In this document: positions 56,262-64,000 of the stretch, piece after piece
Layout of the letters: each line of letters begins with the position of its first letter
Numbering within the stretch: position 1 is the first letter of the stretch
NCBI RefSeq assembly: GCF_010093535.1
Contig: NW_022985176.1
Coordinates: 621,769 to 685,768 of the forward strand
Length of the DNA: 64,000 nucleotides
From: Lindgomyces ingoldianus
Taxonomy: Eukaryota > Ascomycota > Dothideomycetes > Pleosporales > Lindgomycetaceae
Direction: 5' to 3'
Notes under the pieces: generated by a model
What the model saw: the letters and a program-made list of their open reading frames with translations, nothing else
The model's database searches: none
Told to the model about the DNA's origin: nothing
Program-made: the position numbers and the translations under genes

Positions 56262-57269
56262 TCAAATATTGTTATTCTGTGGCTTATTCCCTTCTACCTC
56301 AACAGGTTGTGACGTCGCATCCATCTCGACTGGCGGGTACGTTGGCGGGACCAGAGGCGCTCCATGCATCCCATACTTCTCGTGGGGCACTGGTGATCCT
56401 TGAGGAACCTGGCCATATCCACCATACATGTTCGGATTTCCATTGTATGGATTTCCGTCTTGTGTAGCCTTACTATTGTTACTGCGGCGTCTCCAAAGGA
56501 AAAAACACCCTGCACCAATAATAGCCAGGCCACCAACCACTCCCACAACTATTCCGCCGATTGCACCACCAGATATCCCACCGCTGGAGTCGCCTTGTGT
56601 GGGTGTAGGGGAGGCGGCCGAAGAGGTGGCTGTAGTGGAGGCAGACGCGGCGGTGGCTGAGGACGAAGCACCGGAAGTTGTTGACGCAAAGAGCTTGGCT
56701 GAATTAAATGAGTAGCTACTAGCGGAGGGTCGCGCCGAGCTGAGGGAAGAAAAGGTTTTATTCAGTTCCTTTTCTGTAACATTTGCGAAGGGGTTCTCTG
56801 GGGTCGCCCAGCAGATGTTGATTTGGTCTTCAATTTTGAAAGTCAGCGTAGTTCGTCGAAGCCAAAGACGCGCCACTCTACTTACTTGCTCTTTGTGTAC
56901 ATTCTTCCCTAACAAGAGCATGTCAGCCATCTATCATATTCCGATCCCTGATGACTTCAAAATGGCTCACCTGTTGTTGAGGCAACAAAATGCGTTATTC
57001 CCACACCCGACCTGGGTTGATGAGGGAACACCGTTCGACCCAGAACAATCCTGCGCCCCAGACCAGCATACAGAATCGGACCCAGGACCGCAACAGTAGA
57101 ATTTATCGAGAAGAGATTCGTGGGCGCACACTTGAGGGGCTATACAATCGAATGCGAGTTTTGAACATCTCCAATTCGTCACGTTGGATGAAAAGTAAAA
57201 CTGGTCATAGTCCGCTACCACTCGTAATGGGATTAAGAGCAACGATGAGAGAAAAACAAGCCGTGCCAT
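56262..57269 (-). CDS. Mid2/WSC-like single-pass surface protein with Cys-rich ectodomain
   Basis: Exons 57269-56971, 56908-56886 (23 nt) and 56827-56262, with introns of 62 and 58 nt, give 295 aa. The signal peptide is MARLVFLSSLLLIPLRVVA. The Cys-rich ectodomain (to about 115) includes WRCSKLAFDCIAPQVC, FYCCGPGSDSVCW and NAFCCLNNREECTQRANQINICW, in frame across both splices. A Ser/Thr/Ala-rich stalk spans about 130-190. Glycine-rich TM helix ISGGAIGGIVVGVVGGLAII lies at about 192-218, with WRRR stop-transfer residues. The cytoplasmic tail is Gly/Pro/Tyr-rich. The layout matches fungal cell-wall-stress-sensor-like proteins; many Pezizomycotina carry several of unknown role. No WSC domain is visible, so sensor function is only a suggestion. 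Confidence 0.82.
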
Positions 57270-59329
57270 GACGTTATAACGGTCGCGAACGTGGAAGACA
57301 CTCAAAGAATCATCACGATAGAGTTTCGCACGCCGGAGTCCGGGGCATTGCGGTCTTAAGCGCCGCGTGTCTGTCCGGCCCCCAGCCTAACCCGGGGCTT
57401 GATGCTGGCATATCCCTTTTGGCAAAGATAGTCTGGTCGGTGAGGTCAGAGGCTGTGCCGTGCGGATCGACGTTAAGGATCCTGTTGGCTGAAGGCGTTA
57501 ACATCTTACACACGCTTGCAGGATCCGGTATAGTCTGGGCCCTGAATTTCCGACGGAACAGACCACGAACTTTGAAGGTCTCAAGACTCGCCGAGGCGCT
57601 GTTGGTGTGTTGCGGAGGGAGTCTTGGCCCCTGCATCTATATTTCAAATATTCGGATAATAGAATCGTATTTAAGGTTTTTAGGGGCATTGTTCGGGAGA
57701 GGAGGCGGGCACTTTGTTATCACGGAAGGAAGTTCCGAGATGTGCACAGGTACCATCACGTGTTTTGAGCCTCATAGTCTCTGAAGCACCTCAGTGGACG
57801 GAACCACCTGAGTACATAAAGGAGAGCCTGTGATAATGCTTAAGTCTCGGGTGTGGACAGATGGACCACAGTTGATACCTCAGTGAGTTCAATAAGGAAA
57901 TCTAGCAGATATTGGGCTGGGGTTTTACCATCTGCTGATGGGTGGTGCTGATTACATTAGACAATCATCCACAAGCAGCCTCAAAACTGGAATTTAGATG
58001 ATATTGTCATATATGTAGTCCAGGCTATCAACAAGAAGTTCCCCACATGTCGCGGCTTTTGGTAAACAAAGGGTCAATTGCCCTGTTTCCCTCTTGTCCG
58101 CGAATATGAAGACTTTGAATATCGCAAGAGCACTAAATGGAATCGAGCCTTTGGTGGCTGAGGCTTCGGCAGGCGAAGCAAGAGCATAATACTACCGCTT
58201 AGAGAAGAGACGGTAGTGAAACGCATCAAAGAGTTCTACACTATCGTGTAGGAGCTCGATGAGTTGGTCTTTCCCTCTTTCCAGCAGTCTTTCGAGGCAC
58301 GACAGAAGTATACTAAGTGGAAATTTAACAGTCCTCTAAAGGCGTAGAACATCTTTTGCTGTTCTCTTTCGTCGACTACGATCGTAACCACTGGGGCAGG
58401 GTAAGCCGCCCTGGCAGTATTGTAAGGGGGGTGTTAAGATATTGGGAACCAGAATTCATATGGAGGAGAGACGGTCTTGTGTTTAAGCACGCATAGCGGA
58501 ATAGGATATAGCCTAGGCTTTTCCTTCCCCATTGCGGCAATTGCCCTAACTTGGAAGAGCCCGGGGAAGTTGTGTTGCGGTAGGAAATACTAACGTAAGA
58601 TAACGTAAGTCATAAGCGGGTGAAGCAATCTCTGCGTGTACCGAGTCCCAGAAGGAAATTAAATGATCTAAGGGTAGAACGTGGGGAAAAGAGGTGAGAG
58701 AGGCGATAACAACGAGCAGCATGATGAGACAATACTATTAAGCAACGACCAAGAATGAGACTCACGAGGTAAACAGTGAAAGCACCTCATACTTTTAAAA
58801 TCTCCCCTGGAACCCTAGGCACTGTGCTGGAAATGGAGCCTCCATAGATTCCGGCCAGAGCAGCTAATACAGCTTGTGACCACACAAAGTAGCATATAAC
58901 TGTGTTGGAGGCTGCTAAACCTTCTACTGGAATAAAAGAGTGTGTTGGTCGGATGCAGATTGCTGTTTCCGGATACCCTGCCATGTTCTACGGTAGGTGG
59001 CAATATGCAGTACAGGATGGAGGACACGAATATTGAGTGCGTTTGAATGGTGGATCTGATTCCTTTCCGTGAAAAGCGTGAACATGGCATGGGCAAGAAG
59101 GAGAAGAAGAAGAACAAAACTGAGCCAGCTAGACATCGTTATACTCTATCTTTAGAATAACCATTTACTCTCTTCAATATTTATTTCCCATATTCCTTCT
59201 ATTGTAAGACCCTAAAGGCAGCTGCTCTGCAATTTCCGGTGTCCTTACCTTCAAATTACCTACTGCACCATCCTAGGATTGCCGAATGCGAATCATGCCA
59301 ACTCTCTGACAAAAAAAGTGTGATGGTTC
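57270..59329. other. Gene-poor stretch with decayed coding-like DNA
   Basis: About 2 kb with no intact gene. Between about 58206 and 58350 a plus-strand frame reads EETVVKRIKEFYTIV-stop-ELDELVFPSFQQSFEARQKYTKWKF, protein-like sequence with a TAG where Gln would fit. Near 58425-58445 a purine run is followed by tgttaagatattg, reminiscent of the polypurine/LTR junction of a retroelement, but no second LTR was found. Minus-strand frames at 58787-59136 start with a leucine-rich signal-like segment but give no convincing spliced model. Confidence 0.4.
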
Positions 59330-59890
59330 CTAGCAGTTGAAACTGTTGTGATTAGTCAGGTCAAGAACAAGATGGTATTGACTTACGATGACGGAGTTAG
59401 GACATTCCGCCATCTTCTGGAAAAGAAAATTGATGGCGGTATTAGCAAATTCGGGAATGCCTGGCGAGTCGGCGAAAACGTATGCTTTGAGAATGCTAGA
59501 GAAAGAGGGGTTATAATGGGTGAATTTGGGCTGTTTTGAATAAAGCCAGTAGAAGAACATCTCTATCATAGCTTCTTCCTCATCCAGCTTCACAAATCGT
59601 GTCTTTCCCTTTGCCTAGTAGGCCTTCAACGCTCCTTGGAAGTAAGAAGAGCACTGGGTAAGAAGTCCTTTGTGGATCTGAAACTCTCGACCCTCATCAC
59701 CAGCCTTAATCGTGATGATCTCGCCGTAGTTCCTCCTTCAAAGTGTTAGCAAACAACAGATTTAGGGGATGCAACTTACAGTGAAACGAAAGACGAGAAG
59801 GAGCACGTCAGAATGTCGACCGGTGGTCGAACTGGCCTGGGAGCCTTCGTTGCCTCGTTGCCTCTTCGGTTGGAGCCATTGTCATGTCTA
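59330..59890 (-). pseudogene. BTB/POZ domain gene with internal stop
   Basis: Exon 2 (59735-59330) follows a 44 nt intron (59779-59736) with perfect GTAAGT and GCTAAC sites. It reads RNYGEIITIKAGDEGREFQIHKGLLTQCSSYFQGALKAY, then TAG at 59617-59615, then KGKTRFVKLDEEEAMIEMFFYWLYSKQP and YVFADSPGIPEFANTAINFLF, a complete fungal BTB domain. The TAG sits where Gln fits. Upstream exon sequence (VDILTCSFSSFVSL) is in frame but has no ATG; candidate ATGs nearby are in another frame. The gene seems to have lost its start and gained one stop, while its intron is untouched. Confidence 0.65.
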
Positions 59891-60174
59891 ACAACGGAAT
59901 CGTTGGCTGGATGCGAGGTGAAGTGATGGCTTGTCAGAGGTTCGTGGGTGGAGATATAATGTACCGAGTGCTCCGTGCAGCCGATCCTTTTCACAAGAGA
60001 CCAGCGCAAGTGATTGCGTGTGAAAAACAGTTTTAGCTAGATACGTATACCACAAGCTAGACCTTGAGATACGGCCGGGAATGAGTTGAAACGAACATAA
60101 AATGAAGGCTGATATGAGAATTGATACGTACATCGTACTGCGTACAAGAAAGGACAGGTTATTCTACATTATAT

Positions 60175-61803
60175 TTACAAGAACCTGTTTACTAGTTCTT
60201 CAAAGTACGCTCTACCTTCTTTAGCATCAACGTTGACCGCGATTTTCCTCTTTGTCTCGCTCTCAGAGAGATCACGGCCGAGTGCACTAACTAGGGCTTC
60301 TCTCGTCGCGGTTAAACCCGGCTGGCTTGCAATTTCTAGTCTTAGCCTTCCGTTCTGTACTTCGCTTGGACCAACAACAATGATATGGTTGTACTTCCTC
60401 TTCTGCGCTTCGGCGATCTTCTTGCCCAAGGCCCGAGCGGATGTATCGATATCAATGGGCAAATGGACTGTGGAAAGTGACTGAGGGGCTGGTTTCGGAC
60501 TTGCGTCGACTTTCGTCTGCGGGGTCTTGAGTCCAGAGAGCAGGGATTGAAGATGCGAGACATGCTTGAGAAGATCAGGATCTTGATTGAGAGAAAGAAT
60601 TATCGCAGGCCGCGGAGAAAGCCAGAAGGGGTATTTGCCGGCGTAGTGCTCAATTAGAAGGGCCATGAAGCGCTCCAAGGAGCCATATATGGCCCGGTGT
60701 ACGATTACAGGTCGACGATTCGCTGGGTCTAGCCCATCTACACTAGATGATGCAACTTCTGACTCTAGCTCTTCTGGAGAAGCTTGATACTGTAAGTCGA
60801 AGCGTTGCGGTAGCTGGAAATCCAGCTGGATGGTCGCGGTTTGATGTTCTTTGCCGTTTGAGTCCTTAAGAATGATATCGATCTTAGGTCCATAGAAAGC
60901 ACCATCTCCTTCATTAAGAGCCCATTCCCTTCCACTGTTGTTTAGAGCGGAAGTCAGCTGCTCTTCCGCACGGTCCCATTCTTCGATGGTGCCGATGAAG
61001 TGATCCTTCGGTCGGGTAGATAGGAGAAGCTTGTACGGGCCGAGGCCGAAAGTGTCGTACACCATCCCAACAAACATTAGTGTCTGTTCAATCTCTCCCA
61101 AGATCTGGTCAGGCCGACAGAAAATATGGGCATCATCCTGATGGAACCTCCTCACCCTCGTCAACCCAGTCAAAGCGCCTGATATCTCATTCCGATGCAG
61201 CGCGCTAAAATCCGCATACCGAATCGGAAGATCCCTGTAGCTCCTTACCTCATCTCGGAATAGTAAACAATGCCCTGGGCAGTTCATAGGTTTCAGCCCG
61301 AACTCTTCATCTTGTCCCATATCCGCATCCTCCGTCTGCCCTGTAGCACCTCGACCCTGCACACTGAACATATCTTCCGCATAGTTTTCCCAGTGTCCAG
61401 ATTTCTCCCATAACGACTTTTTGTATATTGTTGGCGTGATAACCTCTTGGAATCCAAATTGCGGGTACTGCGCGCGAAGGAACGATTGGAGCTTCTGGAA
61501 AATGTATGCGCCATTGGGAAGGAGAAGGGGCGATCCCGGGCTGTATGGGGATGTCATAAAGAGGCCATGAGTCTGCGCGAGGGTCCGATGATCGATTGGA
61601 CGAGTGGGTGAGTTGAGCGTCGTTGGATTAAGCTGTAGATTTCTGTCCGCAGCGGAAAGGTTTACCGAGTTCTGCAAGTTCCTAGAAGCCGAGCAGGAAC
61701 AGCTCCTAATGAATAACAGAGCATATCGACGGGTATTCTGGGAGGCCAATTGAGTGTACCTGAAAGCATTCAGCAGGGGCACAGAGCAACGAGGAGGTGG
61801 CAT
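60175..61803 (-). CDS. MST1: Mitochondrial threonyl-tRNA synthetase
   Basis: An intronless gene of 542 aa. The start is the ATG at 61803; the frame is open a little further upstream but without ATG. Residues 1-50 are Arg/Ser-rich with no acids, a mitochondrial presequence. The class II core includes the zinc-site block MNCPGH at about 173-178, motif 2 TRVRRFHQDDAH at about 215-226, DFQLPQRFDLQY and motif 3 VHRAIYGSLERFMALLIEHYAG. The C-terminal anticodon-binding domain follows (ALGKKIAEAQKRKYNHIIVVG). The N-terminal TGS/editing domains of the cytosolic enzyme are absent, as in yeast Mst1. It charges mitochondrial tRNA-Thr. It is divergently arranged with the two-TM protein gene. Confidence 0.93.
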   Translation of the reverse strand: MPPPRCSVPLLNAFRYTQLASQNTRRYALLFIRSCSCSASRNLQNSVNLSAADRNLQLNPTTLNSPTRPIDHRTLAQTHGLFMTSPYSPGSPLLLPNGAYIFQKLQSFLRAQYPQFGFQEVITPTIYKKSLWEKSGHWENYAEDMFSVQGRGATGQTEDADMGQDEEFGLKPMNCPGHCLLFRDEVRSYRDLPIRYADFSALHRNEISGALTGLTRVRRFHQDDAHIFCRPDQILGEIEQTLMFVGMVYDTFGLGPYKLLLSTRPKDHFIGTIEEWDRAEEQLTSALNNSGREWALNEGDGAFYGPKIDIILKDSNGKEHQTATIQLDFQLPQRFDLQYQASPEELESEVASSSVDGLDPANRRPVIVHRAIYGSLERFMALLIEHYAGKYPFWLSPRPAIILSLNQDPDLLKHVSHLQSLLSGLKTPQTKVDASPKPAPQSLSTVHLPIDIDTSARALGKKIAEAQKRKYNHIIVVGPSEVQNGRLRLEIASQPGLTATREALVSALGRDLSESETKRKIAVNVDAKEGRAYFEELVNRFL

Positions 61804-62306
61804 CGAGAGGTCTAGCAGGCTTCGTTTCAAGACATGAAGTTGGAGATGGGTTGGTGGCGTGAGTGGCTTGGCGTCACACCAGCCACTATTCTCAAGCTTT
61901 TGCTAGCTTGGGGATTTCATTCATCTATATCTCGAAATCATGAATCCTTAAGGCTTTCAACCTTCTCCTACCCTACACGCGGAGCCTGATAGTTACATTC
62001 AACTTCATTGAAGTGAGGTGTGGCGTTGGCGCCTCGCCACACCCGTCGCCACGAACGTGAAACCACACTCGCTATCTGATTGGAGCGCAACCACGTCACT
62101 GGAAGTGGCAACCATCGTTCACTCCCAGCCTCCCCTCGTTCCTGAACCTAAGTAGTCCCTCTTGACTACCGTGATATACACATTCCTATCTCCTTTCACT
62201 CCATCTCCCTACCTCCATCTACGCTCTTTCTTCAGCTTGAACTTGGATCCAATCACATCCTTCCTCATTCCTAGGTATTTCCTAGCTCACTCTTCCTCAG
62301 CGTGCC
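61804..62306. promoter_or_regulatory. Divergent promoter region, MST1 / two-TM protein
   Basis: 503 bp between divergent start codons. It contains an inverted CCAAT box (attgg, 62079-62083) and an ACGTCA CRE/ATF-like core at about 62093-62098, plus a pyrimidine-rich leader at 62180-62300. These are sequence matches only. Confidence 0.5.
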
Positions 62307-64000
62307 ATGAACAACGCGACACCTCGAAAACTTCGGGGAAGTCTGGGGGATTCCTGGGGAGACGCAGAATATGAATCAGACGGGGGCGCTTCCATCCATT
62401 CTGCTTCCGACTTTGGATCTGAGACAGACAGCGAATGCGAAAATGCAGAACATGAAGAGGCTGTCTGCGAAGACAAGGACGTCGCAACACCCCTACCTTC
62501 ACGTGTAACTAGGGCTTCATCTCGAACACCCCAAGGCACACCGGCTAAGACACCAGTGAACCGCGCTATCTCACGACATTCACAATCCACCAGGTCTAAT
62601 CTTAAGTCACAGGCCAGAACAACGCCAGCATCAGAATCTCTGGAGCCATCATTTATAATGCCGTCCATGTCCGAATACGGAGATAACCGCTTTAACGGAT
62701 CTCCTTTACGTCAATCCCAAATGCGCGTGCGGCACCCCTCTCGACGGTTCTCCGGGAACCAAAACGGAAGCGTCAACTCTACGCCAAACCGGGGTAGCCG
62801 AAACCCTTCGGCTCAAGTACCTCACTCTCCCCCGCCCCAAAATCACAACTATCAAGACCCTTGGCTATATCTTAGCTTCATCCGTGATCACGTGGTCCTC
62901 CCTGTTTTACAGTACATCGTCTCAGTTTTCGCAATGGCCTTCGAGATGGGAAAACCTCTCGTTGCGATGGGGTTTGTCGTCTTGTGCCTCTTCATCATAC
63001 TTAGCCAAACCTCAGGGATAGTCTCAGCCACCGTTCATGCTACTCTCTCTTCTCTCTGCAAAATCCCCGGGTCTTCTTTCGTCCTTCCATTCTGCGCTTC
63101 CCCCAAACACATGGATCGCAACCCCGCCTTCGACGATCTCATGAACATCCAATCAACCTTTGAAGACGTCCTGGAGGCCTCCATCAACAGCTTTTCTCTC
63201 CCGCAAGCCATGAAACGCAGCGAAGCCTCAATCCGAGATCTTAAGACCCAAGTTAAACACTCCAAGCTTCCTTCCAGAGCCGAACTAGAAGTAGAATTCC
63301 AATTCTTTGTCGACACCGCCCGAGAAGCCTCTCGAGATCTCACAAAATATAACTCCAAAATCGGCTACACCATGGACAAAGTCATCAGTACGAACCGCTG
63401 GACCATGACCATACTCTCGGGTCTCATGGAAAAAGAAGCAAGCAGCGGATCCTTTTCTCGCCTCTTAACAAATATAAACCCCTTGGGCGTGTTCATGGCT
63501 CCTCCAGCGACAATTGAGCAATTGGTCTTCGACCAATACGTCAACCACGTATCTACCATCAAAGACGATATTGGTACCCTCATTCTGACAGCCGAGGGGC
63601 TTCTCTACCTCCTGCAAAACCTCGAGGATCGGCTCGATCTCATCGCCGACCTCGCCGTCCGCGACGGTATGGAAATCTCTAAGGACAAAGAACAACTCCT
63701 CTCCCAACTCTGGAGCAAGCTGGGCGGAAATGCGCCGCAGAAACGGTATTTCAATGAGCAGCTCGCCGTGCTTCGAGAAGTCACCAAGTACAGGAAAGTC
63801 GCATGGATGCATGTCTCAGCGACATTACTTAAGCTGCAGGAAATCCAGGCGGGTTTGGAGAATCTTCGGGAAGGAGTTGCGGCGCCCGAGCTGGTGGGGA
63901 TGACGAAGGAAACTCCGATGAGTTACTATTTAGAGGTTATTGGGAATAGTTTGAACAGGTTGAGGGATGTGAGGGGTGAGGCGAGGAGGATTGAGCATGA
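62307..64000 (+). CDS. Large two-TM membrane protein, 3' end outside the window
   Basis: An uninterrupted frame from ATG at 62307 to the window end (564 codons and counting, no stop). Residues 1-190 are Ser/Thr/Arg-rich and disordered, opening MNNATPRKLRGSLGDSWGDA with acidic patches. Two adjacent membrane helices follow at about 200-250: VVLPVLQYIVSVFAMAF, then PLVAMGFVVLCLFIILSQT. The rest is predominantly helical and charged, with long amphipathic stretches (FEDVLEASINSFSLPQAM; LQNLEDRLDLIADLAV; LKLQEIQAGLENLREG). I recall similar unnamed proteins in other Pezizomycotina. The hairpin plus coiled-coil design suggests a nuclear-envelope or ER membrane protein, but that is a guess. Confidence 0.8.
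   Translation, partial: MNNATPRKLRGSLGDSWGDAEYESDGGASIHSASDFGSETDSECENAEHEEAVCEDKDVATPLPSRVTRASSRTPQGTPAKTPVNRAISRHSQSTRSNLKSQARTTPASESLEPSFIMPSMSEYGDNRFNGSPLRQSQMRVRHPSRRFSGNQNGSVNSTPNRGSRNPSAQVPHSPPPQNHNYQDPWLYLSFIRDHVVLPVLQYIVSVFAMAFEMGKPLVAMGFVVLCLFIILSQTSGIVSATVHATLSSLCKIPGSSFVLPFCASPKHMDRNPAFDDLMNIQSTFEDVLEASINSFSLPQAMKRSEASIRDLKTQVKHSKLPSRAELEVEFQFFVDTAREASRDLTKYNSKIGYTMDKVISTNRWTMTILSGLMEKEASSGSFSRLLTNINPLGVFMAPPATIEQLVFDQYVNHVSTIKDDIGTLILTAEGLLYLLQNLEDRLDLIADLAVRDGMEISKDKEQLLSQLWSKLGGNAPQKRYFNEQLAVLREVTKYRKVAWMHVSATLLKLQEIQAGLENLREGVAAPELVGMTKETPMSYYLEVIGNSLNRLRDVRGEARRIEH

Noticed and set aside
58787..59136. Possible two-exon secreted protein on the minus strand starting MSSWLSFVLLLLLLAHA
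   Set aside because: Joining the two frames needs a 32 nt intron without branch site, below the usual fungal minimum.

Overview
The window is nuclear DNA from a filamentous ascomycete (Pezizomycotina). Most genes carry 44-65 nt GT-AG introns with CTRAY-like branch sites. There are no operons, and the gene content is typically fungal: STAND/NLR-type proteins, a PPxY arrestin, SWR1, DUF7732-like and Mid2-like wall/surface proteins. The class is probably Dothideomycetes or Leotiomycetes, but this cannot be settled from the window. No tRNA, rRNA, CRISPR or complete transposon was recognised.

Layout. 0.3-7.1 kb holds an MDR-type enoyl reductase/quinone oxidoreductase, an ADIP/TinC-like coiled-coil protein and a CBM48 (AMPK glycogen-binding-like) protein. 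7.1-18.5 kb is very gene-poor; the only gene I can support there is a small conserved Cys-rich protein at 15.2-15.5 kb. 18.4-31.2 kb is dense housekeeping: a DUF7732-like secreted protein, PET117 and VMA10 (head to head, 189 bp between start codons), an HSMGG lipase of ten coding exons including a predicted 2-nt exon, an arrestin, an F-box protein and a peroxisomal SCP2 protein. 31.8-42 kb is accessory: a decayed patatin-NB-ARC-TPR gene, an amidohydrolase-2 gene, an intact NACHT gene and an orphan ORF. 43-49.6 kb is conserved again: SWR1 and an NDUFB8-like complex I subunit. 50-60 kb is a second accessory stretch: two broken BTB/POZ genes, a frameshifted membrane/coiled-coil gene, a heavily mutated second NLR/TPR relic, a possible small secreted protein, a Mid2-like surface protein and unassigned decayed DNA. 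60-64 kb has the mitochondrial threonyl-tRNA synthetase and a large two-TM protein that runs off the right end.

The conserved genes serve mitochondria (PET117, NDUFB8-like, MST1, probably the lipase), the vacuole (VMA10), the peroxisome (SCP2), chromatin (SWR1) and protein turnover (arrestin, F-box). The accessory stretches carry receptor-like genes in different states of decay. Most of their in-frame stops lie where a Gln codon would be expected (CAA/CAG to TAA/TAG), the signature of repeat-induced C-to-T mutation. Spliced models were built by hand from splice sites and reading-frame continuity; exon positions are given with each entry.
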